Shown: piece by piece, positions 39,272 to 47,329 of the stretch | Numbering within the stretch: the first letter of the stretch is position 1 | Layout: each line of letters begins with the position of its first letter | DNA from: DASYVD01 sp050693035 | Lineage (GTDB): Bacteria > Actinomycetota > UBA4738 > CALAEC01 | NCBI GenBank assembly: GCA_050693035.1 | Contig: JBOGWB010000021.1 | Span: forward strand, 1 to 47,329 | Length of the DNA stretch: 47,329 bases | Reading direction: 5' to 3' | Notes under the pieces: model-generated | What the model was told of the DNA's origin: nothing | The model's database searches: none | The model's input: only the letters and a program-made list of their open reading frames with translations | Program-made: the position numbers and the translations under genes

Positions 39272-41511
39272 CTCAGCACCTCCTGGATCAGGCGGGCGGC
39301 GCCAGCCTTGTCGAGCGGCTCGTTCCCGTTTCCGCACTTGGGCGACTGCACGCAGGACGGGCACCCCGTCTGGCACGGACACGTCCGTAGCACCTCGAGG
39401 GTCGCGGTGAGGAGCCGCTCGGCCGACAGGAAGCCTCGCTCGGAGATCCCCGCGCCGCCCGGATATCCGTCGTAGATGAAGATCGCGCAGGAGCCGGTAT
39501 CGGCGTGGTACGCGGTCGACACGCCGCCGACGTCCCATCGGTCGCACGTCGCCACGAGCGGGAGGAGGCCGATGGCGGCATGCTCCCCGGCGTGTGCCGA
39601 GCCGGGAAGCTGGGCGGTGGTCACCTCGGCCCTGGCGATCACCGCGTCGGGCACGGCCCACCACACCGACCTGGTCACCAGGGTCTGCGCCGGAAGGTCC
39701 AGGGACTCCGTGTCCAGGATCTCTCCGGTGAGGTGGAGCTTCCGCTGGAACCCCACGACCTGGGTGGTCACTCGAACGTCGCCGAAGAACATGGGCGTCT
39801 CTCCGATCTTCGACTCGGAGAGCACCCCGAGGACGTCGATGTCGGTCACGTCGCGGGCCTGCGTCCACCAGTCCGCGTTCGAGGGCCGGACCAGGGCCAC
39901 CCACCGGTCCAGGTCGAGCTCGGCCACCTCGTACTGCTCCCCCTGGTGCAGATAGAGGGCTCCGGGATGGACCTGGTGGAACGCCCGTGCTTCGTCCACC
40001 GTTCCCAGGACCGCTCCGGTATCGGCGTCCACGATGAGGAACAGGTGGCCGGACGCCGACCGGATGTCCACCTTGCGGTGAGGGTCCTCGCCCCGGTGGT
40101 GGAGCAGCCCCCGTCGCTCCACGAGCTTCCCATCCTCGATGAGCCTCTCCACCGCGGCGGGTGCGGCGTCGCCGAAGAACGAGACCTCCTCCGGGGCCAG
40201 CGGCTGCTCGCGGGCGGCGCAGGAGAGATGGGGGGTCAGGATGTACGGATTCGTCGGGTCGACCACCGCGGCCTCGGCGGGCTTGGAGAAGAGGTCGGCG
40301 GGGTGGCTGACCAGGTACTGATCGAGCGGATCGTCTTGGGCGACCAGGATGGCCAGGGAGGCGCCCGCCCGGCGGCCGGCCCGTCCCGCCTGCTGCCACA
40401 TCGACGCCCGCGTCCCCGGGTACCCGGTAAGGATGGCCGCGTCCAGGGAACCGATGTCGATGCCGAGCTCGAGGGCGGACGTGGAGGCGACCGCCAGGAG
40501 CTCGCCGTCCGCCAGGGCTCGCTCCAGGGCTCGCCGCTCTTCCGGCAGGTATCCGGCCCGGTACGCCTTCACCCGGTCGCGGAGCCCGCCCGGAACTTCC
40601 CGCCGGACGATCTGGGCGAGCAGCTCGGCGGCCCGCCGGGAGCGGGCGAACGCGATGACCCGCTGCTCCTCCTCCACCAGCCTCGAGAGGATCTCCGCGG
40701 CTTCGGACACCGCGCCCCTGCGGATCCCCGCCTCCTCGTCCACCAGCGGGGGGTTCCACAGCGCGAAGAGCTTCTCGCCACGGGGCGAGGCGTCCTCGGA
40801 GACCTCCTCGAACCGAAGCCCGGTGAGGCGTTCGGCCAGCTCCGACGGATTGCCGATCGTCGCCGAGGCCAGCACGAACCGCGGGCTCCCACCGTACCGG
40901 GCAACCAACCGGCGCAGCCGGCGGATCACCATGGCCACGTGGGAGCCGAACACGCCCCGGGCCACGTGAGCCTCGTCGAGGACGACGAGGGACAGGCGAA
41001 GGAAGAAGTCGGCCCACCGGGCGTGCCCGGGCAGGATCGCCGCGTGCAGCATGTCCGGGTTGCTGATGAGCAGATTGGCGGTGCGGCGGATCAGGGGGCG
41101 CTCGCCCTTCGGCGTATCCCCGTCGTAGACGGCGGCGCGGATCTGCGGCAGCCGGAGATCGCGCACCTGCCGCAGTTGGTCGCGGGCCAGGGCCTTCGTC
41201 GGGAAGAGGTAGAGCGCGGTGCTCCTCGGATCGCGCAGGACCTCGCTCGCGAACGCCAGGTTGTAGACGAGGGTCTTCCCGCTGGCCGTCCCCGTGGACA
41301 CGATGACGTCGCGTCCCTCGGCCAGCAGGTCGAGCGCGCGACGCTGGTGCGGATGAAGTCCCTCGATGCCGAGCAACTGAAGCCGCGCGGGCAGCGGGTC
41401 CGGAAGGTCGGGAAGTGGTTGTGGCTCCGGGTCTCGAGCCGGGAGGACCTCCAGATGCGCCAGGCGGTCCCGTGCACCCTCGAACCGATCGAGGAACCCC
41501 CGAGCGTCCAT
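39268..41511 (-). CDS. mrfA: MrfA/YprA-type DEAH helicase with DUF1998 zinc domain
   Basis: A superfamily 2 helicase of 747 residues. Motif I is STGTASGKTLVYNL, DEAH box VVLDEAHV, motif III ASATIGNP, motif VI QQAGRAGRR. The C-terminal DUF1998 ends with four cysteines in CPCQTGCPSCVQSPKC. B. subtilis MrfA of this plan repairs mitomycin C damage with the nuclease MrfB; no MrfB candidate is seen here. I chose ATG 41511 because MDARGFLDRF is the usual family start. GTG 41529 and ATG 41571 are alternatives, the last overlapping the divergent gene. Confidence 0.9.
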   Translation of the reverse strand: MDARGFLDRFEGARDRLAHLEVLPARDPEPQPLPDLPDPLPARLQLLGIEGLHPHQRRALDLLAEGRDVIVSTGTASGKTLVYNLAFASEVLRDPRSTALYLFPTKALARDQLRQVRDLRLPQIRAAVYDGDTPKGERPLIRRTANLLISNPDMLHAAILPGHARWADFFLRLSLVVLDEAHVARGVFGSHVAMVIRRLRRLVARYGGSPRFVLASATIGNPSELAERLTGLRFEEVSEDASPRGEKLFALWNPPLVDEEAGIRRGAVSEAAEILSRLVEEEQRVIAFARSRRAAELLAQIVRREVPGGLRDRVKAYRAGYLPEERRALERALADGELLAVASTSALELGIDIGSLDAAILTGYPGTRASMWQQAGRAGRRAGASLAILVAQDDPLDQYLVSHPADLFSKPAEAAVVDPTNPYILTPHLSCAAREQPLAPEEVSFFGDAAPAAVERLIEDGKLVERRGLLHHRGEDPHRKVDIRSASGHLFLIVDADTGAVLGTVDEARAFHQVHPGALYLHQGEQYEVAELDLDRWVALVRPSNADWWTQARDVTDIDVLGVLSESKIGETPMFFGDVRVTTQVVGFQRKLHLTGEILDTESLDLPAQTLVTRSVWWAVPDAVIARAEVTTAQLPGSAHAGEHAAIGLLPLVATCDRWDVGGVSTAYHADTGSCAIFIYDGYPGGAGISERGFLSAERLLTATLEVLRTCPCQTGCPSCVQSPKCGNGNEPLDKAGAARLIQEVLR

Positions 41512-41556
41512 CGGGAGGGATGTTCTCACGATTCGTTCCACCCACTCGGTGGTGGG

Positions 41557-41562
41557 TATGCT
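41557..41562 (+). promoter_or_regulatory. Possible -10 for a leaderless antiporter message
   Basis: TATGCT ends eight bases before the ATG at 41570, the spacing seen in leaderless actinobacterial messages. No ribosome site precedes that ATG. There is no clear -35. Confidence 0.35.
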
Positions 41563-41569
41563 GCCCGCC

Positions 41570-42811
41570 ATGACTGAGGCGGCGTTCCGCCGAAGCCTGG
41601 GGCGCAAGAGCTGGGTGTCGCTGGTCGTTGCAACGGCGGTCACGTTGCCCGGGCTGTTCGTCCGCCTCGGCTTCGTGGATGCGCCCGTCGAGCTGGCAAC
41701 GCTCTTCTACGGAGTCGCCATCATGGGGTCCGCCTTCCTCCTCGCTTGGGCGGCCGAGGTGGCCCAGCTCGACGTGTCCCAGACCCTGGCCATCGCCGTC
41801 CTGGCCATCATCGCGGTGCTGCCCGAGTACGCGGTGGACCTGTTCCTGGCGTTCCGTGCGGGACAGGGGGATCCGGAGGCGATCCACTTCGCGGTGGCCA
41901 ACATGACCGGGGCCAATCGCCTCCTGATCGGGATCGGATGGGCCGCGGTGGTCCTGGTCTACTGGGCCAAGACGCGAAAGCGCGAGGTGAGGCTGCGGCC
42001 CGTCCAGCGCATCGACGTGGGTTACCTCTTGGTGGCGACGCTGTGGGCGTTCACGATCCCGTTGCGGAGGCAGCTCTCGCTCCTCGACCTGGTGGTGCTG
42101 GGAGGGCTGTTCATCGCGTACATCGTCCGGGCGGCGAAGGAGGAGGTCGAGGAGCCGGAGCTCATCGGGGCCGCGGCCTTGATCGGAAGCTTCCGTCCGG
42201 CGATCCGGAGGACGGTCACGGTGGTCCTGTTCCTGTTTGCCGCCACGGCGATCCTGGCGACGGCCGAACCCTTCGCCCACGGGCTCATCGGGATCGGCGA
42301 GGAGTTCGGGATCAACCCGTTCCTGTTGATCCAGTGGGTCGCCCCTCTCGCTTCGGAGTCGCCGGAGATGGTCGTGGCCATCCTGTTCACGGTGCGGCTG
42401 AAGGCCCAGGCCGGCCTGGGGACGCTGATCTCCTCGAAGGTGAACCAGTGGACGCTCCTCGTGGGGACGCTCCCTCTCGTGTTCTCCATCGGAGGGGGCG
42501 CGGGCGCGGGCTTCGGCGCTCCCATGCACATGGACGGGCGCCAAGTGGAAGAGGTCTTTCTCACGGCTGCGCAGTCGCTGTTCGCTGTGGCGGTCATCGC
42601 CAACCTGTCCATCTCCCGGCTCGAAGCCGTGGCACTGCTGGTGCTGTTCCTGGGTCAGCTACCATTCGAAGCGACGGGGGTCCGTTACGGTTTCGGCGTC
42701 GCTTACCTCCTTCTGACCGTCGGAATGCTCGTCTTTCGCCGCGACGCGCGGCGGAGCCTCTGGGATTCGATAGTTCACGTCGTCCGGCCGCGCGGCGCCC
42801 GCGGCGGATAG
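41570..42811 (+). CDS. CaCA-family sodium/calcium-type cation antiporter
   Basis: A 413-residue membrane protein with eleven or so helices in two inverted halves. The first alpha repeat is in VLAIIAVLPEYAVDL with VANMTGANRLLIGIGW; the second is WVAPLASESPEMVVAILF. The acidic residues inside both repeats fit cation binding in the YrbG/NCX superfamily. The direction and ion are not known. Three closely spaced starts exist (41549, 41555, 41570); I chose the last because of the -10 at 41557. Confidence 0.85.
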   Translation: MTEAAFRRSLGRKSWVSLVVATAVTLPGLFVRLGFVDAPVELATLFYGVAIMGSAFLLAWAAEVAQLDVSQTLAIAVLAIIAVLPEYAVDLFLAFRAGQGDPEAIHFAVANMTGANRLLIGIGWAAVVLVYWAKTRKREVRLRPVQRIDVGYLLVATLWAFTIPLRRQLSLLDLVVLGGLFIAYIVRAAKEEVEEPELIGAAALIGSFRPAIRRTVTVVLFLFAATAILATAEPFAHGLIGIGEEFGINPFLLIQWVAPLASESPEMVVAILFTVRLKAQAGLGTLISSKVNQWTLLVGTLPLVFSIGGGAGAGFGAPMHMDGRQVEEVFLTAAQSLFAVAVIANLSISRLEAVALLVLFLGQLPFEATGVRYGFGVAYLLLTVGMLVFRRDARRSLWDSIVHVVRPRGARGG

Positions 42812-42823
42812 CGCCAGGTCGAC

Positions 42824-43738
42824 CTAACGGTTCAGGATGCCGTCGTCCTTGATGTCGCGGAACAGGGATTGAGCCGAGCCCGTGAGGCGTACCACGCTGG
42901 CACTGCCGACCATCGCAACCGAGCCCGGCGCGACAACGTTTCGCACTTTCTTCGGTTCCATCTGGGCGGCCAGCAGACCGAGGTCGATCAGCTCTCCGAG
43001 CGAGAGATCCGTCTTCACGCCTCGGAGCCCCACCCGGATCCATCGGAACAGCGTGGTCGGGTCTTCGGCGAACCGATTGGTGAACTTCCCCAGGGCGGCC
43101 AGGATGAGGCGGCCCTGGTTCTCGGACCGACCGAAGTCTCCGTTCGACGGGCTATGGCGGTCGCGAGCGAAGGCCAGAGCTTGCCCTCCCTTGAGCTTCC
43201 GTCGTCCCGGGTTGAAGCTCGTGCCCGAAGCCCGGTCGTGCATGGGGTAGCGCACCCGTACCGAGAGGCCGTTGATGCCGTCCACGATGCGGGAGAACCC
43301 CTTGAAGGACGTGAGGGCCCAGTAGTCGATCCTGATCCCCGTGATGCTCTCCACCGTGCGCACCAGGAGGGGCGGTCCCCCGTACACCAGGGCGTCGTTG
43401 ATCCGGCTGGTTCCCCGTCCCGGGATGTTGACGTACGAGTCCCGGGGGAACCCGAGCACGGTGCCCGCCCTCTTCCTGGGGTTCACCGCGATGAGGTGGA
43501 TAGAGTCCGCCCGGAGGCGGTCGACGCGCTCGCCGGGCCGGGCGTCGCTCCCGATGGCCAGGATCACGATCAGCCGGTCACTGCCGGGCCGGGGCAGATA
43601 GCCCGCCTTCTGCGCCCGCCGGATCTCCACGGTCGCCGTTTGTGCCCCCGCCCGCCTGGGTGGCCCCAGGAAGGCGTTCGCGCCCACCCAGGCCACCAGG
43701 CCCAGGAGAGCGAGCCCCGCCAGGATCCGCGGCCTCAC
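42824..43738 (-). CDS. LytR-CpsA-Psr (LCP) family cell-wall ligase
   Basis: A 304-residue membrane-anchored enzyme. One N-terminal helix (ILAGLALLGLVAWVGANAF) precedes the LCP domain: GSDARPGERVDRLRADSIHL, GFPRDSYVNIPGRGTSRIND and FARDRHSPSNGDFGRSENQG, which carry the conserved Arg and Asp residues. LCP enzymes transfer glycans from lipid carriers to peptidoglycan. The GTG start overlaps the preceding stop as GTGA. Confidence 0.93.
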   Translation of the reverse strand: MRPRILAGLALLGLVAWVGANAFLGPPRRAGAQTATVEIRRAQKAGYLPRPGSDRLIVILAIGSDARPGERVDRLRADSIHLIAVNPRKRAGTVLGFPRDSYVNIPGRGTSRINDALVYGGPPLLVRTVESITGIRIDYWALTSFKGFSRIVDGINGLSVRVRYPMHDRASGTSFNPGRRKLKGGQALAFARDRHSPSNGDFGRSENQGRLILAALGKFTNRFAEDPTTLFRWIRVGLRGVKTDLSLGELIDLGLLAAQMEPKKVRNVVAPGSVAMVGSASVVRLTGSAQSLFRDIKDDGILNR

Positions 43739-44442
43739 GGCGCCGTCCCGGTCGGGGAGGGAACTCCCGTACCCGTGGGCGAGGGGGAGCCGCCCGTGGC
43801 GGCGATCTGCCGTTCCGCGATCTTGCCGCGGACCTGGTAACCGACGATCGCCCATCGTCCTTGGACCCGTCGCACGATGAACTCCCCGCGGTGCTCGATC
43901 GATACCTGCTGGGGCTCGCCGGCCAGGTCGCCGAGCGCCTCGAACCGTGCGTCCACCACCGCGAGTACGGGGTTGCCGCCCAGGTCGTACAGCAGCGTCA
44001 TCCGGAGCAGCCCCTCCCGGGGTGTCACCAGCTCGAGCCGATCGGCCGTCCCGCCGAGCGTCAGATCGGGCAGGTCGCGGCGAGCCTCCCGGGCGCTCGG
44101 GCCGGCGAACTGCTCCAGGGCTCCGGTGAACCGGCCGGCTTCCCATTGCGCGGGGTCGACGAAGCCCGCAACGTACAGCCGATCGAGCACCCCGCGGATC
44201 TGGCCGATCGCTTTGCGATGCGCCTGGCCTCGCGGCTTTCGGGCCAGCGGGAACGCCTTCGCCCTCTCCACCACGAACGAGAACTGGGGGACTTCCGGTT
44301 CCTCGGGGCCGAGCGGCGCCACGATCGCCCCTCGCTCCCGGAGGAACAAGAAGAGCAGAACGGTGATGGCGGCCAGGAGCACGAGAGCTCCTGCCGCTAC
44401 CAGTTGGGAAGGCCGCGCGGATCCGCGGTGTGCGCCGGGCAT
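43735..44442 (-). CDS. Membrane-anchored hypothetical protein upstream of the LCP ligase
   Basis: A 235-residue protein with one N-terminal helix (LVAAGALVLLAAITVLLFLFL) and an outer domain with an alpha/beta pattern, ending in a Pro/Thr/Gly-rich tail (SPTGTGVPSPTGTAP). The domain (FTGALEQFAGPSAREARRDL, then RWAIVGYQVRG) loosely recalls NTF2-like folds. I do not recognise a named family. GTGA overlap with the LCP gene argues for a shared role in glycan attachment. A TACCCT box lies just upstream of the ATG. Confidence 0.75.
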   Translation of the reverse strand: MPGAHRGSARPSQLVAAGALVLLAAITVLLFLFLRERGAIVAPLGPEEPEVPQFSFVVERAKAFPLARKPRGQAHRKAIGQIRGVLDRLYVAGFVDPAQWEAGRFTGALEQFAGPSAREARRDLPDLTLGGTADRLELVTPREGLLRMTLLYDLGGNPVLAVVDARFEALGDLAGEPQQVSIEHRGEFIVRRVQGRWAIVGYQVRGKIAERQIAATGGSPSPTGTGVPSPTGTAP

Positions 44443-44568
44443 GCGGCTCGGAAGGGTAGCACACGCGATCGGCGGTTCGGATCGCTTGGCCCGGTCAGAG
44501 GCGGTAGGATTCGGCGGGGTGCCGGGAAGCCTGGTCGGCTGGCCGGCCCTTTTTTCGTCCGGGGAGGA

Positions 44569-45774
44569 ATGGTGCAAGCGTCCACGGTCCTGGTCGACCT
44601 GTTCGTGCTCTTCGCCGCGGCCAAGATCCTCGGGGAAGTCTTCGAGCACTTCGACCAGCCCGCCGTGGTGGGCGAGCTCCTGGGGGGCGTTCTCGTCGGG
44701 CCCCACGTGCTGGGGTGGGTGGGCCCCGGCGGCGAAGCCGTCGTGGAGGTCGTCGCCGAGCTGGGCGTCATCATCCTGCTGTTCACGGTGGGCCTGGAGA
44801 CCAGCCTCGGCGAGCTCCGTCGCGTGGGGCGTCCCGCGTTGCTGGTGGGGGTGGCGGGCGTGCTGCTTCCGTTCGGCGCGGGCGCCGCCCTCATGGCCGG
44901 GCTGGGATACCCAAGGGGAGACGTCCTCTTCATCGCCGCGGCCATGACGGCGACGAGCGTGGGGGTGACGGCCAGGGTTCTGCGAGACCTCGACGCCGTT
45001 CGAACCGTGTTGGCCCGGGTCGTGTTGGGAGCCGCCGTCGTCGACGACATCCTGGCCATCCTGGTGCTCGCGTTGATCGCCGGCCTCGCGGTCGGCGACC
45101 TCTCGCAGATCGGCCTGGTCCTGACCGTCCTGGAGATCGTGGCTTTCCTGGTGGTCGTGGTGTGGGCGGGCCCTCGCGTGGTTCGGCGCATCTCCGAGCT
45201 GGCCCATCTTCCGATCGTGCCCGGGTCCCCGTTCGCCTTCGCGGTGCTCCTGACGCTCGGCCTGGCCGCCCTCTCCGAGGTGATCGGCCTGGCGGCGATC
45301 ATCGGAGCCTTCCTTGCCGGGCTGATCATCGAGTTCCGCCGCGACGAGATCGCCACGCAGGTCGAGCCGGTCTACGAGTTCTTGGTCCCCTTTTTCTTCG
45401 CGGTGACCGGAACCCACCTGGACCCCACCGTGTTCGCTCAGGGAGCGGTGATGGGCCTGGCCGCGGGGGTCACCTTCCTCGCGGTGGTCACCAAGATGGC
45501 CGGCGGCTACTTCGGCGCGGGAGGCTTGGGCCGTAACACCCGTCTGGCCGTCAGCGTGGGCATGGTTCCCCGGGGCGAGGTGGGACTGATCATCGCGTCC
45601 ATCGGCCTCGGGCTGGGCATCATCACTCCCTCTCTTTACGGCGTGGTGGTTGCCATGACCATCATCACCACGCTCATCACTCCTCCAGCGCTTGCACCCC
45701 TCGTCGCTCGGGCGAGGCGCGAAGAGGCCGGTGCGCGTGAACGAAGGCCCCCTGAGGGGACGGTCGAGGGATGA
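44569..45774 (+). CDS. CPA2-family Na+/H+ antiporter
   Basis: A 401-residue KefB/NapA-like antiporter. The paired aspartates Asp159-Asp160 in AAVVDDILAILVL mark the electrogenic Na+/H+ branch rather than K+ systems. The unwound helix region ATSVGVTARVL and the lysine-bearing VVTKMAGGYFGA are also present. No regulatory TrkA-N domain follows. GGGGAGG lies just before the ATG; GTG 44572 is a close alternative. It precedes hppA, so proton and sodium gradients may be handled together. Confidence 0.88.
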   Translation: MVQASTVLVDLFVLFAAAKILGEVFEHFDQPAVVGELLGGVLVGPHVLGWVGPGGEAVVEVVAELGVIILLFTVGLETSLGELRRVGRPALLVGVAGVLLPFGAGAALMAGLGYPRGDVLFIAAAMTATSVGVTARVLRDLDAVRTVLARVVLGAAVVDDILAILVLALIAGLAVGDLSQIGLVLTVLEIVAFLVVVVWAGPRVVRRISELAHLPIVPGSPFAFAVLLTLGLAALSEVIGLAAIIGAFLAGLIIEFRRDEIATQVEPVYEFLVPFFFAVTGTHLDPTVFAQGAVMGLAAGVTFLAVVTKMAGGYFGAGGLGRNTRLAVSVGMVPRGEVGLIIASIGLGLGIITPSLYGVVVAMTIITTLITPPALAPLVARARREEAGARERRPPEGTVEG

Positions 45775-45784
45775 GGGGCTAGGC

Positions 45785-45790
45785 TATAAT
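45785..45790 (+). promoter_or_regulatory. hppA promoter -10 box
   Basis: A perfect TATAAT begins 11 bases after the antiporter stop. The -35 region is weak. Transcription would start near 45797. Confidence 0.6.
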
Positions 45791-45800
45791 CCGGCGCCTG

Positions 45801-45816
45801 CCCCCCATCCGGGGGG
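45801..45816 (+). promoter_or_regulatory. 5' leader hairpin of hppA
   Basis: CCCCCC and GGGGGG flank a 4-base loop just after the expected transcription start. The C-run could pair instead with the ribosome site GGAGGGG at 45822-45828, giving two exclusive folds. Confidence 0.45.
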
Positions 45817-45833
45817 ATTCCGGAGGGGACTGG

Positions 45834-47329
45834 ATGCGTCTGCTTGCCCAGGAAGGTGGCCGGATCACGGCGGACTTCGGTCCGTTCGAGGACGCCGCTC
45901 TGTGGGTGATCCTGGGGATCTCGCTGCTGGCCCTGGTGGTGGCTTGGATCCTGCGGCGGGGGGTCCTGGCCGCTCCCGAGGGGACCCCGAGGATGCGGGA
46001 GATCGCCGGCGCCATCCAGGAGGGGAGCAAGGCTTACCTGAACCGCCAGTTCCGCACGGTGGGTCTGTTCATGCTCATCCTGACGGTGGCGATCTTCTTC
46101 CTCCTACCGGTTCCCGAGAATGCCGACCACTCGCCGCTGGCACTCAGGCTGGGCCGGTCGATCGCGTTCATCCTCGGGGCGGGATTCTCGGCCATCACCG
46201 GGTTCGCGGGGATGTGGCTGGCAGTCCGGGGGAACGTTCGCGTGGCCAACGCGGCCAAGGAAGAGGGGCTGCGCCGCGCCCTCACCATCGCCTTCCGCAC
46301 CGGGGGCGTGGCCGGGATGTTCACCGTGGGCCTGGGCCTGCTGGGCGCGGCGGCCATCCTGCTGATCTACAAGCAGGACGCCACCTCGGTGCTCGTCGGG
46401 TTCGGGTTCGGGGGCGCCCTCCTGGCCATGTTCATGCGGGTCGGCGGGGGCATCTTCACCAAGGCCGCCGACGTCGGCGCGGACCTGGTGGGCAAGGTGG
46501 AGAAGAACATCCCCGCGGACGATGCGCGCAACGCCGCCACCATCGCCGACAACGTCGGCGACAACGTCGGGGACTGCGCGGGGATGGCCGCGGACCTCTT
46601 CGAGTCCTACGAGGTGACCCTGGTGGCCTCGATCATCTTGGGCGCCGCGGCGTTCGCCGGCTCGGAGCAAGGAGCCATCGTCGGGGTGATGTTCCCGCTG
46701 TTCGTCCGGGCCATCGGGGTCATCACCTCGATCATCGGGATCTACGCCGTAACGCCGAGGAGCGACGACGAGCACGGGATGCGGGCCATCAATCGAGGGT
46801 TCTTCATCTCTGCCGCTCTCTCCGCCGCCGCGGTGCTGGTGCTGGCGGCGGTGTACCTGAAGGACCTGAGGGGATTCTGGGCCGTGCTCTTCGGCCTGGT
46901 CCTGGCGAGCCTCATCCAGCTGCTCACCGAGCACTACACCTCGACCAGGAGGAAGCCGGTGAAGGAGATCGCCCGATCCTCCCTGACGGGGCCCGCGACC
47001 ACGATCCTCTCCGGGTTCTCCGTGGGCCTCGAGTCCACGGTGTGGTCCATCCTCATCATCGGGGCGTCGATCATCGGGGCCTTCGCCCTGGCCCCGAACA
47101 GCCTCCAGGAAGCCCTCTATTTCATCTCCCTCACCGGGATGGGCATGCTCACGACCGTCGGCGTCGTGGTGTCGATGGACACCTACGGTCCGGTGGCGGA
47201 CAACGCCCAGGGCATCGCGGAGATGTCCGGCGAGTTCGAGGGGCGTCCGGCCGAGGTCCTGGGCGGCCTCGACGCGGTGGGGAACTCCACCAAGGCCATC
47301 ACCAAGGGGATGGCCATCGCCACCGCGGT
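45834..47329 (+). CDS. hppA: Membrane-bound H+-translocating pyrophosphatase (truncated by window end)
   Basis: The first 498 residues of a proton-pumping inorganic pyrophosphatase; the full protein is usually 650-750. The substrate motif DVGADLVGKVE is at 213-223, followed by the metal-binding NVGDNVGDCAGMAADLFE. The last visible block, GNSTKAITKG, has Lys487 where K+-dependent enzymes have Ala, so this is the K+-independent H+ type. GGAGGG lies six to eight bases before the ATG. It uses PPi from biosynthesis to charge the membrane. Confidence 0.96.
   Translation, partial: MRLLAQEGGRITADFGPFEDAALWVILGISLLALVVAWILRRGVLAAPEGTPRMREIAGAIQEGSKAYLNRQFRTVGLFMLILTVAIFFLLPVPENADHSPLALRLGRSIAFILGAGFSAITGFAGMWLAVRGNVRVANAAKEEGLRRALTIAFRTGGVAGMFTVGLGLLGAAAILLIYKQDATSVLVGFGFGGALLAMFMRVGGGIFTKAADVGADLVGKVEKNIPADDARNAATIADNVGDNVGDCAGMAADLFESYEVTLVASIILGAAAFAGSEQGAIVGVMFPLFVRAIGVITSIIGIYAVTPRSDDEHGMRAINRGFFISAALSAAAVLVLAAVYLKDLRGFWAVLFGLVLASLIQLLTEHYTSTRRKPVKEIARSSLTGPATTILSGFSVGLESTVWSILIIGASIIGAFALAPNSLQEALYFISLTGMGMLTTVGVVVSMDTYGPVADNAQGIAEMSGEFEGRPAEVLGGLDAVGNSTKAITKGMAIATA

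Noticed and set aside
39272..42544. Upstream extension of the LOG-like frame to more than 1200 residues
   Set aside because: The extension is low-complexity Arg/Gly/Pro sequence antiparallel or out of frame to the helicase and antiporter. The GTG at 39271 overlaps the helicase stop properly.
1..47329. tRNA, rRNA, 4.5S RNA, tmRNA, RNase P RNA, insertion sequences, prophage
   Set aside because: I looked for T-loop and anticodon patterns, conserved RNA blocks, transposase motifs and terminal repeats and saw none. A covariance-model search would be decisive.

Overview
The window looks like the replication-origin neighbourhood of a chromosome from a high-GC bacterium, most probably a deep-branching, uncultivated member of the Actinomycetota. 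The evidence is gene order: dnaA, dnaN, recF, a DUF721/DciA gene, gyrB and gyrA run one way (minus strand, 9541 to 731), and rpmH, rnpA, yidD, yidC, khpB/jag, rsmG, parA and parB run the other way (plus strand, 9837 to 15173). They are followed by a cytoplasmic CwlM-type amidase, trxA, trxB, an ECF sigma/anti-sigma pair, a Ser/Thr kinase, murJ, a DUF6049-type gene, a Nudix gene and the CCA-adding enzyme. Nickel SOD, inositol-phosphate synthase next to a PadR regulator, and a K+-independent pyrophosphatase fit the same phylum. I cannot name the class or genus.

Layout. 1-756: end of an MFS transporter. 731-9541: replication-initiation and gyrase operon with its own gyrB promoter, a candidate oriC between dnaA and dnaN (7867-8125), and a dnaA leader carrying DnaA boxes and a hairpin. 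9785-15173: ribosome/RNase P/membrane-insertion/chromosome-segregation genes, with two parS sites at 12295-12357. 15429-28198: a long one-directional minus-strand array from the CCA enzyme down to the amidase, devoted to envelope building (MurJ, kinase, amidase, M23 protein), envelope-stress sigma control and thioredoxin redox control. 28235-31009: a HExxH membrane protein, an orphan PilT-like ATPase, a KGG stress protein, and divergent sodN/sodX. 31066-35259: MFS transporter with an extra C-terminal domain, ino1, padR with three 13-bp operator repeats, and a DUF4242-cyclase fusion. 35349-38781: phosphodiesterase-type hydrolase, polysaccharide flippase and a zinc-ribbon protein. 38792-47329: LOG-like protein, MrfA-type helicase, CaCA antiporter, LCP ligase with a membrane-anchored partner, CPA2 Na+/H+ antiporter, and a truncated H+-pyrophosphatase.

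Genes are tightly packed. Many neighbours overlap by an NTGA tetranucleotide (ATGA, GTGA, TTGA and apparently CTGA), so termination-reinitiation is probably a main mode of translation here. There is no gene-free stretch over 300 bases. I saw no tRNA, rRNA, CRISPR array, insertion sequence or prophage.

The observations most worth a second look are: an rnpA frame with no ATG, GTG or TTG start that stays open through all of rpmH; an 18-bp dyad element present twice in opposite orientations on either side of parS; the 13-bp iterons in the padR-ino1 promoter; a candidate DnaA-trio unwinding element; a nickel-protein/cyclase fusion with altered substrate residues; glutamine at the quinolone position of GyrA; and an orphan PilT-like ATPase lacking the usual retraction motif.
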